Below, in pieces: positions 1 to 13,200 of a DNA stretch of 64,000 bases. The notes below the pieces were generated by a model. It was given only the letters and a program-made list of their open reading frames with translations. It searched no databases and was not told where the DNA came from. The position numbers were made by a program, and so were the translations under genes. The stretch's first letter is position 1; every line of letters begins with the position of its first letter. This DNA is from Cenococcum geophilum 1.58 (taxonomy: Eukaryota; Ascomycota; Dothideomycetes; Gloniales; Gloniaceae), in assembly GCA_001692895.1 (NCBI GenBank), contig KV748178.1:1970536-2034535 (forward strand). The letters are read 5' to 3'.

Positions 1-406
1 ACAATAGGGCATCACGTGTGAATGTGGAAGCGCACCTGGCAGGTGCGAGCCGCCATCATCGAGACCGTGAAATGCAGGCCATCAAGCTTCGCGCATTTCG
101 TCACCACCCGAGGACTAATTCTGGTTTCCCTTCCGAGGCTGGGATACCTCGAGACACTTATTCTTCTATTCTTCTTCTCCTCCCCCCATTAACACAACGT
201 TGCAGAATTACCCTCGTCCTACCATACATATACTGACAACTGTCAAGGCCGAACAATGTGAGTGTGCTTCCAGAATGTCGTTGGTCGTCATCACAAAACC
301 GCCGGGCCTGCGCCATCGCGTTTTCAAGCCCCTGCCACCACCACCACCTCCAGTTGCCAGGTGTTCTTGAAGACCGTCTTCTTGACCCTCCCACATTCCC
401 CTTCCT

Positions 407-414
407 TATATAAA
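407..414 (+). promoter_or_regulatory. TATA-like element upstream of the Pom33-family gene
   Basis: The octamer TATATAAA lies about 120 bp upstream of the chosen ATG at 535, followed by a pyrimidine-rich stretch typical of fungal promoters. The rest of positions 1-534 shows no recognisable gene; it is read as upstream region and 5' leader. The assignment is by motif and position only. Confidence 0.35.
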
Positions 415-534
415 TCCTTTAGCTGGAAATCTCTCTTTTCCTCACTATTGGTTGCATCTAACTGCAATTTTCCATCGCTCTGACGCTTGTAGCCCGAGCT
501 TGTGCAGAACACACGACCAGCCTCAATCCGCAGC

Positions 535-1442
535 ATGGCCCCTCCACCACCCGCCTCTATGCCTCTAGGGCAGAGGCTCACTCATCTTGCTCAAACTCTG
601 CAGTTTGCATGGTTTGTTGGACATGTCACGCTCCTACTTTCCACACTCCGATACGGTCTGTCATACATCACCTTCAATTTCGCCTCGAGATGGGCGAGAT
701 TCTCTTATCGCACAGCATTCCTTTCTGCTGCCGTCACCTACGGCATTGTGGTGTATAAGGCATATCGAGCACGTATACGGACCGGAAAGCAAGGCGGTGC
801 TTTGGCAATGGCAACGGACGAGAATGTTCAATATCTAGGTAAGCTCGCAATACCCTCGGCTCATGGCGAAACACCAGCTCTGACACATGCTACTGCACAG
901 GAATGGCACTTGTGTGGCTATTCTCACGCCAGATCCCTCTGGCGATTCTTCCATTCGCAGTCTATTCCATATTCCATGTTGCAACGTATACGAGGGCGAA
1001 TTTGCTTCCAACTTTGCAGCCACCCCAACAGAGCACAACCTCTCCTGGTGCTAAGCCTAAACCTTCAGCTTTGTCTGAAACGATTGGCAAGTTTGTTAAG
1101 GAGTACTATGACAGCAGTATGACTCTTGTTGCGATTCTCGAGATTGCTTTGTGGTTCCGCGTCTTCGGGTCTGCGCTCTTGTTCCAGAGAGGCTCATGGA
1201 TCCTGTTGGCAATCTACACGGTTTTCTTCCGAGCTCGCTATGCCCAAAGCAGCTTCGTGCAGGGTGCGATCGCACAGTTGACCGCCAGGGCCGATGCCCA
1301 GCTTGCCAACCAGAGCACTCCCCCAGCCGCTCGACAAGGCTGGGAGACATTCAAAAACGTGGTCAGGCAGGCAGCCGATGCTACTGATATCCGCAAATAT
1401 GTGGGAGGTGCTGGCGGCCCGGGCCCAAAGAAGGCACAGTAA
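535..1442 (+). CDS. Pom33/TMEM33-family nuclear pore and ER membrane protein
   Basis: Two exons, 535-838 and 901-1442, joined across a 62-nt GTAAGC...ACAG intron; the spliced frame encodes 281 aa, close to yeast Pom33 (279 aa). The sequence shows several hydrophobic segments (around FAWFVGHVTLLLS, FLSAAVTYGIVVY, PLAILPFAVYSIFHV and VAILEIALWFRVFG) and the RGSWILLAIYTVFFRARYAQS block I associate with the TMEM33/Pom33 family. Members sit in the ER and nuclear envelope and help distribute or assemble nuclear pores and shape ER tubules. The tail is Ala/Gly/Lys-rich. The start at 535 is preferred over an in-frame start at 502 that is not needed by the family. Family assignment is by remembered similarity. 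Confidence 0.8.
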
Positions 1443-2701
1443 GGGAAGCTCGGTGCGTTCGTTCTGCCCCCGACTCTCTCCGTAAAAAGCAACGAGTCAG
1501 GGTCGATTGCTCAAACGAAGAAATGATCGGCGGAACAGTGCTGGACGAAGGAGTTTAACTACCAGACGCGGTGACTGGTGGATTGAGTAAGCGCCTCAGC
1601 GTGGGCGTAGTTATGATTATGAGTAGTGGACGCAGCACGCGTTGCGGGGGGGGCGGAGCGGAGAAGGAAAAGTGCTGTATCCCGGACTTCATAGAGGAGC
1701 GTGCAATTGCGGGATTTGGTGTTGTTCATTTCTGCTTTTATTCTTTGCAAGTCGAGGCCCTCCTGTTCCAATAAGTTCTGAAGTATTCCTGCATAAATTA
1801 AATCTCTGCAATTGCAATGTGCGCAGTGGCTGCAGAGCAGATTCTGGATGAAGCCGCACCTCCAGCTCATCAATTTTAGAGCACTTTCAGCTCTTTGTGC
1901 AGAGAGTTGCTGCGAGCCCCCAACTTCTCACCCAGCCACAACGCCGTTAGCTGCAGCATTGGTGGACGAGCCACCCACACCCAGAGCATCTAGCCAACTG
2001 TGCAAAGCGGTGAGAGCTCCTGCGGATGCCTAGCCCCAACTGAGGCGCACGGCTCCACACATAGCTCCACACTTGGTCGCGCGATGGCTGCAAAAAGACT
2101 AGTTCAGCCCTTCCACCCGGCACGATTGCCAGAAGCATCACGACGGCTGCCGCGAGGAACATCCTGAGCGATTCATCCACGACATCCCATCCCAAAGACC
2201 ATCTGGCAAAGTTCTGCCAATTTCAGCATTCGGCACCTGGCGGCCGACTCCGGTTGTATGTGATAGATTTGATGGATAGTTCAAATTGCACCAAAGGCCC
2301 CTCAGCGTGCTTGAAAGCCCTGCATACGAGCCTTCCCCCAGCTTCGGCCAAAAATGGCTCCACTCAAAAATGGCTCCGCTCAGCCGATGGGCGTTCGTGT
2401 GGGCGAGCTCATCACCTCTGCGGCTTGCTGGCATGCATCTGGCATCGGTTTGGCCAGGCGCGCTGCTGGTCGTTTTAGCTTGCATGAGATTTCCCGTTTG
2501 GCTTGGCGCGCGATGCAGAAAAACGCCGGCGCAGGCTGGAATCACGTCAGCTGTACACCGTTTCGTGGGCGGGAGGAGGAGGTAAGAAGTATATATCCAA
2601 CCGCCTCTACCTTGTTCCTGAGGCTATTCTGTTAATGGTTTCCTTTTCCACTTCCCACGGAAGTTCATGGCGCGCCAAGCTGTCCTTGATGACTGACCTC
2701 C
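1443..2701. other. Intergenic, no gene recognised
   Basis: It holds the 3' flank of the Pom33-family gene and the promoter side of the cyclin-like gene. Short open frames on both strands overlap one another and have no domain or low-bias coding signature. A TATA-like run (GTATATATCC) near 2589 lies about 110 bp upstream of the cyclin-like start. Confidence 0.5.
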
Positions 2702-3794
2702 ATGGACTCCCCCGCATTTTCGTCCACGAGCCGAAGAGGCTCCTTCAACTCTGGTGAGGATCTCGACGCCTACTTCGCCAGCTACGTGCCCCTCTCGAAT
2801 CTCCCGACGCCTCCACCAGTAAGAGGGAGTGTTCTGAACCATGTCTCTGCAAAGCCAATACCGGAAGACACTGTCCTTATATCTGACCTAGCTGGTACGT
2901 GCACAAATCTCCCCTGTCGCGGTGTCCTACAGAAGATGCCGCTTCCGAGTGCTGGCACATCCCTCTTCGGCTGTTGCTATCCCATAAACTGCATTGGAGG
3001 CACATACGAGCCTACCAATTTTTTTAATTACTCGTACACCTGTTGGAAGAAGTATCTCCATGCTGAATGCTTCTTCCGGCACTGACATATTACAGTCTTG
3101 GCTAGTGAAGTAATCTATGTATACTAACTCCTTAAAAGGTCCTGCGACTCATCTTGCCAATCTTGTCCCTTCAAACACCTGCATACATCGTCCATCCGTG
3201 GCTGCCATCCATAATTTCCTGTTTCGCGCCGAGCTTCCTCTCGAAATCCTAGGATTAGCTGCATGTATCCTTGACGCTCTGGGTTCTCGATTTGCCCTCG
3301 AGTGGCGCAAAGCCTGTTCCTCAACCGCTCGCACTTCAAGCTTGCTGAATCGCTCCTGGAAAAGGACATCGTTTCATCACGATACAAAAACCTCGGTTGA
3401 GCCCGAGATTGTCGTGCTCTCGGCGTTGTCTCTAGCAGCAGGATACTTAGATGACAACCAAAAATCAGCAGCATACTGGGCGCGTACTATCTCTGCGGAC
3501 CGTTTCAGAACCAAACAGGTCAATGCGACTCGTCTTTGCATCCTGATCGACATCGACTACAACCTTCATTCCTTCACGCCGGATATGATTCAGGAAGCAA
3601 TAGAGGACATGCAGAGGGCAGAGCACCTATTCAACGGCCAAACTACTGGAAGCGCTGTAACCTATAGTAAGGATGAACGAGTCAAGCCTCCGGTTCTAAC
3701 GCTGCAAAGCACGGCTGTACTAAAGCACGGTCTCTACACCCCCGAGCCAAGTCCTGAGAGCGGAGTTCTCTCCGCTTTGAGTCTGGGCTGGTGA
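2702..3794 (+). CDS. Cyclin-fold protein (fungal cyclin N-terminal-domain type)
   Basis: Exons 2702-2894 and 3139-3794 join across a 244-nt intron with a GTACGT donor and a perfect TACTAAC branch site at 3122, giving 282 aa. The first exon carries a low-complexity Ser/Pro N-terminus. The second carries an alpha-helical region that fits a cyclin box: HLANLVPSNTCIHRPSV, then LEILGLAACILDAL, then a second half with VVLSALSLAAGYLDD, YWARTISADRF and CILIDIDYNLHSFTPDMI. Cyclins bind and activate a cyclin-dependent kinase; the partner cannot be told here. The C-terminus has Ser/Thr-Pro sites that could be phosphorylated. I do not recognise a specific named orthologue. Confidence 0.65.
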
Positions 3795-4628
3795 AATAGC
3801 ATTCTTTTCTAGCGGCATTGTGGGATTTTGCATTTTTCGGTGCATGCGGCTCTTGTGGGTTTTGCATACGCTTTTGCGGGTGGCCTGACATTGGGGTTAT
3901 TCGGGTTCGACGGATATTGCATGATACCCATTTTGAGCATTTGGTCTTTGTTGCAAAGGGAGGCGAGATTTCAGCGACTGATAGCGCCGGCAGGCTTAGG
4001 TAAATGATAGGACAAGCTGACTTCGTGTTAATCGCATTGTGGCACATGGTTTAGTATGCATAATCGGTCAACTTATGCAAGATATACCCAGCAGCTAAGT
4101 GGCTCTAATGCGTGTGACTTTGTCATGTTGTCCTAGAACTAAAATATGAGAGGGCTTCAGATATCAGAGGAGCGTTCTACCAGGGTGTTCGGGCACTACC
4201 ACCTGTAGAAAACATTGCACTAGCCCTACAAACTGCCTTAGATCTGCGTTAAGCATGTGAATAGATAGCTAGCCTAACAGCGACTCAGCCTGTGACTCTC
4301 GGAGAAAAGAACTGCTTGGACTTCGCTGTAGCTGATTGCGCCTTCGTCATCAAGACTACCCCACTTTGTAGCAAGGAGCTCATCCCTGCTCCAACCCCTC
4401 CATGGCCCGCCTTCCCCACGGGCTTCTTAACCACTTACTACCCACTGTTTTTCCAAGAATATCATCCTTGATAACCCATCCTGCTGCATCCTTCATCCTG
4501 CCTTCGAGTTCCTCATCACTCGTCTCCATCCCAATCCCTAGATTCCTTCAATTGCTGCCGAGAGACTTCTGACTCTCCCGTTTACTGTTCTTCTTTTGTT
4601 AATCACCAATTGTGAGCTCAGAGTCAGT
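3795..4628. other. Intergenic between the cyclin-like gene and glycogen phosphorylase
   Basis: No gene recognised. The part nearest 4629 is a long C/T-rich leader typical of fungal housekeeping promoters. One STRE-like CCCCT lies near 4396, compatible with stress-responsive glycogen metabolism but weak on its own. Confidence 0.4.
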
Positions 4629-7600
4629 ATGGCGGCCACACCACCACCAAGAGAGCGGAGGCCTTCAATGAGTGCCCCGCTTGGCGATCTTCAAGGACCT
4701 GTTGGCCCGGGCTTTTCAAGACCAAAGCACAAGAGAACGGTGACAGGCTTCGGACCGTCAGAGATCAAGAGCGTAGAAGCGTCTATTCCTGAACCACAAC
4801 GCGCAGCGTAAGTCCTCTTCCTCTTCGCTACATTTCGTGCGTACTGACGTAATGGCTACAGGTGGAAGAAATTTGTAGGCTCAACTCAGCAGCAACCATA
4901 TCAGGCGGGATCTAATAAAGATATTGCAGACGCCGAAAGGCTTTACTACTCCAGAGGAGTTTGAGGCATGTCATCAGCACTGATTAGAATATTATGAGGC
5001 AAGCGACTGACATTTTTCACAGAAAGAATGTGTCAGACACATCGAAACTACCCTCGCTCGCTCTTTGTACAATTGCGATGAATTGTAAGATGCCTCGATT
5101 CCGCTCCTTATATCCGCACAAATCCACCTAGCCGCTCTGCTCCTGGCACTACAACTGATACTCTGGGAACCAGTGCTACCTACGCTGGAACCGCCCTGGC
5201 GTTCCGGGATCGGTTGATCCTTGACTGGAACAGGACACAGCAGAACCAGACTTTCACAGACCAAAAACGCGTATACTGTATGCATAACGGTATAACTTAA
5301 GTTGTCAAATCCACGCTGACAATTGACTAGATCTTTCCCTGGAGTTTTTAATGGGTCGCGCTCTAGACAATGCTATGCTGAACGTTGGGATGAAGGATGT
5401 CGCAGCCAGTAAGGCAACCCCTATTTTGCACCCGGATTCGACTAATTATTTAATCCAGAGGGTCTCTCGGAGCTCGGTTTCCGTATGGAAGACATTATCA
5501 GCCAAGAACACGATGCTGCTCTCGGAAATGGAGGTCTTGGTCGTCTTGCCGCCTGCTTCCTCGACAGCCTCGCCTCCCTCAACTACCCCGCCTGGGGCTA
5601 TGGGCTGAGATATAGATATGGCATCTTCAAACAGGAAGTCGTTGATGGGTATCAGGTCGAAGTGCCAGATTACTGGCTTGACTTCAATCCTTGGGAATTT
5701 GCTCGGCATGATATCACTGTTGATATCCAGTTCTACGGCCATGTAACCAAATATCAGTAAGTTGTAACTATCCAGATGATCTAACCGTTCAATGCTGAAC
5801 ACTTAGGGATGATGATGGCAGAACTGTCTCAGCCTGGGAAGGTGGCGAGATCGTCCGGGCTGTAGCCTATGATGTCCCAGGTAAGTCCTTGTGCTTTCCC
5901 ATCAATGGGCTTTACTTATTTTACCAGTTCCTGGGTATCAAACTGGAACCACCAACAACCTTAGACTTTGGGCTAGCAAAGCAGCCAGTGGAGAATTTGA
6001 CTTTCAGAAGTTCAATTCGGGAGAATACGAAAGCTCCGTTGCGGACCAGCAGAGAGCGGAGACAATCTCTGCTGTCTTATATCCTAATGACAAGTACGTA
6101 AACTGGCTAGTGAGATATGAGAAATAGGCTGACCGGTGAACAGCCTCGAACGTGGTAAGGAACTTCGTCTAAAGCAACAGTACTTTTGGTGTGCTGCTTC
6201 TCTTTACGATATTGTCCGCCGATTCAAGAAGACCAAGCGATCATGGAAGGATTTCCCTAGTCAAGTTGCTATCCAGTTGAATGATACCCACCCAACTCTT
6301 GCTATTCCAGAGCTTCTACGCATTTTAGTAGATCAAGAGGGTCTAGACTGGGACGAGGCATGGAGTAGTAAGTCACATATTTACGCTTGAAGAATGTCAC
6401 AAGCTTATCCCCGCCTAGTTGTCTCGAAGACATTCGGCTACACTAATCATACAGTTCTTCCTGAGGCCCTCGAGAAGTGGTCTGTTCCGTTATTTCAGCA
6501 CCTACTTCCCCGCCACCTCCAGATCATCTACGACATAAATCTAAATTTTCTCCAGTATGTCGAACGTAATTTTCCCAAAGACCGCGACATGCTTTCCCGA
6601 GTTTCAATTATTGAGGAGTCGAATCCCAAGATGATTCGTATGGCCTACCTCGCTCTTATTGGCTCACACAAAGTCAATGGCGTTGCGGAGCTGCACTCCG
6701 ACTTGATCAAAACTACAATCTTCAAGGATTTTGTCAAAGTTTACGGGCCTGACAAATTCACGAATGTTACGAATGGTATCACTCCTCGTCGATGGTTGCA
6801 CCAAGCCAATCCGAGGCTCTCCGAGCTCATTGCGTCCAAGCTGGGTGGACATGAGTTTCTAAAGGACCTCACTCTTCTCCACAAGCTTGAGAATTATGTT
6901 GATGACAAGGAATTCCGCAAAGAGTTCCAGGAAATTAAATACGCAAACAAGGTCCGGTTAGCTAAACATATCCAAGACACGACCGGTGTCAGCGTCAACG
7001 CGAGCGCTTTGTTCGACGTGCAAGTCAAGCGTATACACGAATACAAGCGGCAACAGTTGAACATCTTCGGTGTAATCCATCGCTATCTTGCTATTAAAGC
7101 TATGTCTCCAGAGGAAAGGAAGAAGCTTGTTCCTCGTGTGTCCATATTTGGGGGCAAAGCGGCTCCAGGATACTGGATGGCCAAGACTGTAATTTATCTG
7201 ATCAACCAGGTCGGCAAGGTGGTCAACAATGACAAGGATGTTGGCGACCTTCTTAAAGTCATCTTCCTCGAGGACTATAATGTGAGCAAGGCCGAAATCA
7301 TCTGCCCAGCTTCGGACATTAGCGAGCACATCTCAACTGCTGGAACGGAAGCTAGCGGTACTAGCAATATGAAATTCTGCTTGAACGGAGGTCTCATCAT
7401 CGGTACTTGTGATGGCGCTAACGTGAGTATACTCAGTCCTCCCCAATGCCTTCGGGCCTTAATTCATGTTTACGGCCAAACACTGAAAAATTATACAGAT
7501 TGAGATCACACGTGAAATCGGTGAAAACAATATCTTCCTCTTCGGTAACCTAGCTGAAGATGTCGAGGATCTGCGCCATTCGCATCTCTACGGTACTTAC

Positions 7601-7909
7601 TCGTTGGACCTCTCCCTCGCCGCCGTTTTCGACGCAATCCACGGCGGCATGTTTGGCGACGCAAACGCCTTCAGTGCATTAGTCAACGGCATCGTTGAGC
7701 ACGGAGATTACTACCTTGTCAGCGACGACTTTGCGAGCTATTGCAAGACGCAGGAGTTGATTGATGACGCGTATAAGAATCAGGAAGAGTGGATTACGAA
7801 ATGCATCACCACAGTAGCGCGCATGGGCTTTTTCAGTTCAGACAGGTGTATTGATGAATATGCCGAGATGATTTGGAATGTAGAACCATTGCCACCAAAG
7901 GAGCAGTAG
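4629..7909 (+). CDS. GPH1: Glycogen phosphorylase
   Basis: It releases glucose-1-phosphate from glycogen in the cytosol with pyridoxal phosphate as cofactor. I resolve 12 exons: 4629-4807, 4862-4874, 4930-4965, 5023-5084, 5174-5277, 5331-5408, 5459-5756, 5807-5880, 5928-6093, 6144-6367, 6419-7422 and 7499-7909. They sum to 2649 nt, or 882 aa, the usual fungal length. Family landmarks are in order: [78 protein letters not shown] and [10 protein letters not shown], whose Lys (codon 7371-7373) is the PLP-binding lysine. Exon 2 is only 13 nt, and intron 3 (4966-5022) appears to use a GC donor. No disabling change was seen. It converges on the Yip1-family gene. Confidence 0.95.
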
Positions 7910-8569
7910 ACCGTGTATATTCTGGTCCACAACAGGGTAATCGGTTCCCTAACGTGGGAGTAATAGGCATGGATAAAGGCAGGTAGGTATCTTGGGATGA
8001 TGAGATGACGGGATGACTGCACGATGACGAGTCACGCCGGTGCGTGCGGGTTCAGTTGCATAGATACAGGCAAAGGATGATATAGAGCAAGTTGTGCTTT
8101 CCCTCATCTTCATTATTATTGACGACTCTCACCTTTCTTTTTTCCTTTGAGAAACGTCGTAAATATAGTATACTTTCGTTTCCTTGACTTGTGCGGGAAA
8201 GATTGTACGAGGGTACTAGTTTGTGAGATAGCTATACATATTGACAGATTTCCTTATCAAATATCCCTGCCAATGTTGCACTGCAGATCAATGTCCATCC
8301 AAATATCATCTTTAATTTTTGCTTGACTCTAGCTCAAATCCTGTAATAGTAGTAAGAACGGTTAGCATGATCATATATGGGCCTTTAAGTAAACCAAGTC
8401 ATGCCATTTTGATTTGGTATGAAGATAGTTCCTGATTGTTCTCTGTCCCTTGCGCCGGAAGTCCAAGCCAATGTTTCTAGAATACGCCCACTCAATATCT
8501 CGCACAAGGCGTTAATATAGGAAATAGCGCACCGGTCGTCATGTAGGATCAAAAACCCCCTCATTTCAG
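7910..8569. other. Intergenic between convergent genes
   Basis: This is the shared 3' flank of glycogen phosphorylase (+) and the Yip1-family gene (-). It is moderately AT-rich and contains no coding signature that I can support. Confidence 0.6.
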
Positions 8570-9763
8570 TTAACCCCTAAACAACATCCTGATCATCCTG
8601 TCCCCCTTATCGTCGTCATCCCCGTCATGCGATTCCCCGGGTTGCTTTCCTCCGTGAGCAAAAAACAGTATCTTGATGGCGATAGCCAGGCCGGCGTGCA
8701 GCGCTACGACGACGATGAGCAGGATTTTGGAGGTCCGGATGTCGGTGGCCGACAGCACGGGGTAGAGGTTGCGGAAGAGGAAGAGGGCGGAGACGGCGAA
8801 GCCAACGGCGACGAAGACATAGTTGAGGACTGGAGAAGATGGGTCAGTTTGGCTCGGTTTACTAGGAGGGGGCGCGGAAGGAGGCATACTTGAGATTGGC
8901 GACCAGGATATCAGCGCTACGGGGATCCAGATCAGATTCGCGTAGCCGTAGAGGGCCATGCATTCGAGCAGGTTGGCGGATTCGCTGCCGAACCATTTGA
9001 GGGTCCCCCAGAGGCCGATGGGGATGACGACTGCGGCTGGGAGTTAGCTCTATTGAGGATTAGACGGGGGAAGCGGAGGCGTACAAGTATAGCCGTAGAT
9101 CAGTCCCGCAGCACCTATCCCATAATCCCGTCAGTATATCGAGCTTCCAGCCTTCGATGCCTGCTATTGCTCGATGCACATACCACTCAGCAGTGTGAAA
9201 TCATACGCGAAATGCTCCTGCCCCTGATGATCCAAGTACTGGCTTATTGTTCCAGTCAGAAACAGTATCACAACCACCGTTGTCGCGATCCAGAAGGGAC
9301 CATAGAGATCCGGGTTCCCCTCCAGCACATCGAGGAAGTTTGCCCGTGGGAAGATGGCTGCCGTGCACCGCTTGACCACCTCATTTGTGTCCACGTCAAA
9401 GAACTGCGCGTAGAAGGAGAGACTCCATAGGAAGCGCTTCGACGAGCCGCTGGTGTTGCGCGATGAGCCACCACCGGGGAGGAAGCTGGCGCCGCTGCCG
9501 TCGGCGGGGATTTTGGTGCGGGACTGCGGGACTTCGAAGTCTGAGGCGCATATTAGATATTTACGCGGTACGGGGAGAGGAAGGGCAAGAAGTACTGGAG
9601 GAGTGGAATTCAAGGTCTTCTTGCAAATCGGTGTGGCCTAGGTCTCCCTGGGAAAGCTATGCGTAAGCTACTGCCGCTGGATTCTGCGCAAGTTGGGGTG
9701 GGGTTCAGGCAGTCCTACTTCGGTGTCTACATCGACGACTACGTCGTAGCCCCGGTTGGCCAT
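8570..9763 (-). CDS. Yip1-domain Golgi membrane protein (YIPF1/2-like)
   Basis: Six exons on the minus strand: 9719-9763, 9596-9647, 9184-9540, 9085-9114, 8890-9030 and 8570-8829. They give 885 nt, or 294 aa, in phase throughout. The N-terminus is acidic and cytosolic (GYDVVVDVDTE, then GDLGHTDLQEDLEF). It is followed by the family motif NPDLYGPFWI and about five membrane segments, including LIYGYTF/VIPIGLWG, ALYGYANLIWIPVALISW, VFVAVGFAVSALFLF and LLIVVVALHAGLAIAI. Yip1-family proteins act in ER-Golgi and Golgi trafficking with Rab GTPases. The DLYGPFW motif points to the YIPF1/2 (yeast Yip4/Yip5) side rather than Yip1 itself. The 60-nt last intron (8830-8889) is divisible by three and stop-free, so retention would add 20 residues. 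A retroelement begins about 375 bp upstream of the start. Confidence 0.85.
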
Positions 9764-10137
9764 TTTAGAGGAGGTCCGAAGCTGGGTTTGGTGGTTTTGG
9801 ATATTAGGCCAGGTTGCAACGTTTCGAAGAGATGAAGATAGCTTCTTGATGTTCCGCAGTAATTCTGATCGGTTCTGATACGGAGCGCATATCTCGTTCT
9901 TAATCGCTTATTTGTCACACAGCATCGTACCCTGAATGTATTTCAAATGTCAATATGACATATGCTTATGTGAAATATATCGTCCTGCGACTGCCGTGAT
10001 TGACCCGAGGTACGAGTGGTCTATATTTTCGGGTCCTGGATTTTAAACCCTTGCCAAGCCGGCTTTTAATTGGTCCAAAAAAAACCGTGGGTGGTATCTA
10101 CCTGCAGAATACACGTGACGAATATTAAAATATTTAA

Positions 10138-10245
10138 GATGGACATGTCTATGTGGCTAAGCGAGCACTGCAGCAGCACCCCTGCATCTTAGCAACACTA
10201 ACATCATCAACATTCACAAAATTGAGCCTTGCTTGCTTGCTTTCC
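10138..10245 (+). repeat. Split direct repeat A1
   Basis: This 108-bp copy pairs with A2 at 14551-14658, which is also 108 bp. The differences I checked are all C to T or G to A, with A2 the more degraded copy. Both copies begin GAT, the same triplet that ends the B copies. Confidence 0.85.
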
Positions 10246-13200
10246 ATATTAGTCTTATTTAAGAGCTAATACCTTATTTACTTAATTTCTAATAATTAAT
10301 TATTACTATTAATAACTTAATAACCTATACGCTCGTCTAAACCTTTATAAATTATCCGTAAAAACCTTAAAAACTTAACTAATAATAACACACTTAACGA
10401 GCTAAACTCCTCAGAGGTTACCTACCAGTCTCCCTTACCTTCCCCTATACCTTTAGGCAATACGCCAGTATTACAGTCTCCATTCTCCATAATAGCGCCT
10501 TTCTCCGCGGCTTAACGCGAGACTTTAGCTACTAAAAAAGCTAAAGAATAGCTCTAGTAACTATATAAGGAGGACCTAAGGATTAAAAGAGCTTAGGTAA
10601 AAAAGGTTAAGGACTAAGCAACTAACTAGAAAATAAAACTCCTTTAGGAATAAAAGGACCGTACCAAAATGCTATACGTCTAAAAAGAATAAAAAGATTA
10701 GGCGACTAAACTTTATATATTAAGCCTTACTACGGTAATAGCGAGATTAGCTATAGTAGTATTATCCTTAACCCCAATTAATAAACTAGGTAAGTTGCTT
10801 CTATCTATAGCTAATATCCTAAATACCCTTCTCCCTAGCATCCTAAATAAAGAGATATTTAAGGTATTTTAAGGTACTTTCTTGCCTAATAACCTCTCTT
10901 ACCTTTAGATACACTAGCTCTAGTCTAAGCCTTAGAATAATATTCTTATTATTAATAGCGTTCTTTTTATAAAACTAAAAGAAGGGATAATAAAGGACTA
11001 CCTATCTATTAAAGTGTGGGTAAAGGGCTTCCTTAACTATATAATGATTTTAATTGTTATATATAAGAATCTTTTAGTAGATCTTATTCCCTAAATACTT
11101 ACCTTTTATAATTAAGTTATCTAGCTATCTACTACTTACTAAATTGCTCCTTTAATAACTATGGCCTTAAAGCACTACTTTATAGTTATTTAAAAGAACT
11201 AGTTAGAGCTAGCTAACTAAAAGATTTCTAATAACTTTTTAGATATTTATTACAATCCCAGTACTTATAAATTTATATTTATCTTAAAACGCGCGTAAAT
11301 AAGCACTAATATCTTAAGGACCTATTATAGCTTTAATAGAGGGAAGTATAACCTAGGTAAGGATTATAAGTTCCTATATACCTATAGTAAGTACAGTAGC
11401 CCGTATACTATAAGGAATTATAAGTAGTAATTACTAGAGAAAAGTATCAATAAGGAAAAAAAAGAGGAGAAAGAGGATTTTATTAAACTATACCTATACT
11501 CTACTAAAACTATACTCTACCCTTATAGTACGGGTAGGCTAAATACTATACTATTATTTTTAGTTTTTCTACCCTCCTCTTCTCTATAGAACTCTCCCTT
11601 CCCCTTAATTATTTAAGCGTAGGGGTATTATCTATCCCTATACCCTAATAACCTCTAACACAATATTATTAGTATCTTAAAGTTTAGATGCCAGATTAGG
11701 GTAGACCTAAAAATTAAGCTCCTTTCCTAGAAGAACTAAGCCTTAATAGCCGTAAATACAGTCCTAATCTTAGAGAAAATTAGCGCCAATTTAGATATAG
11801 GTAGGATTATAATAGCAACGTCTCTTATTATATTCTTACCGCTAGATTTAGTACCTAAAGCAGATAGGGGATAGCGCCGTATTTATAACTTATCCTTATT
11901 ATTTAGCCGATCTATTAATAACTTAATCCCTATAGCATTCGCCACACTATAATATTTAATAGTTAATTAGGTTCTCTAATACGTTATATATATAGGCTAT
12001 AGTTATATAATTATTAAGAGGGATATTAAGGACGCTTTTTAGAATATTCTACTTTCTATTAAAGCTTAACGCCTTATAGGGTTCTCCTAAAAGGGTATAG
12101 TATATTTTAAATATTACCTCTTATTCGGCCTTTAAACTACACCCTTTTTATTTAATCTTTTTATAAAGGGATTTTACTAAATACTTATCTAATATATCCT
12201 AAACGCTGCCTTAGAGCACTATTTAGATAACTTTATCTTTATACTCTTTAACGCTTCTATCCTCCCTTAATTACTTAGTATATATAACTAATTAAGTAAT
12301 AAATTAGGTATCCTATAAAACGAATTAAAGAATATTAAAGGTACTACGGCTAAAGTCCTAGGTTATATTATAGATACTCTAAAGTCTAAGCTATATCTTT
12401 CTCCTTTAAAATAGGCCACTATAATTAAGGAGATTAATAAAGCGTTAAGTAGTAGATCCCTAACGCTAGTTTAAAGTTAAAAACTAGCTAATAGACTTAC
12501 TTAGAGCGCCTAGGTAATTAGGCTTAGGCGTTTATATAACCGCTTTATTTAAGAGTTTATCTCTACTTTTATAAAGGTAGGTAGTTATCCTTACCAATAG
12601 CTAATAGCTAAACTTTGCTAAGACTTATTATAGTGGAGAAATGCTTTTACCCTTTTAAATAGTATTCTCTTCTTTAATAATACGGATTAAAAATAATTCT
12701 ATCTTTTCTTAGATATATTTAGGATTCTTAATTATAGAGCCTTCTTCTTTCTTAAGGATTCTTAAGGGACAACATAGCCGCCCTATTTAGTATCTCTACC
12801 CTAAAATAATTCTTTAAGCTACTACCCTAATATAGAACACCGCCTTACCCTAATTAATAAGCGGGAGGTCCGAGTAATTACGACCTCGTTTTAGCTCTAG
12901 GCAATATAGTAGAAGTATAGCTTAGTCTATATCTATACGGATAATATAGTAGCACTCTTAGGATTCTAGAATACGGTAGTAAAAGGACTAGGTAATTACC
13001 CGCTTTATAAGATTCTCTAACTAGCCGTAGCCTATAATATTACGCTCTATATAAAGTAGGTTTCCTCTATAGAAAATAGGCTAGCTAATACTCTATCTCG
13101 TTTTAATCGCAATAGGGTGTTATTATTATGCCCGCATTAGAATACTTCTAATTTACTATTACTATACGCTTCTTTATTATATTTAATCTAATGCTAAAAT

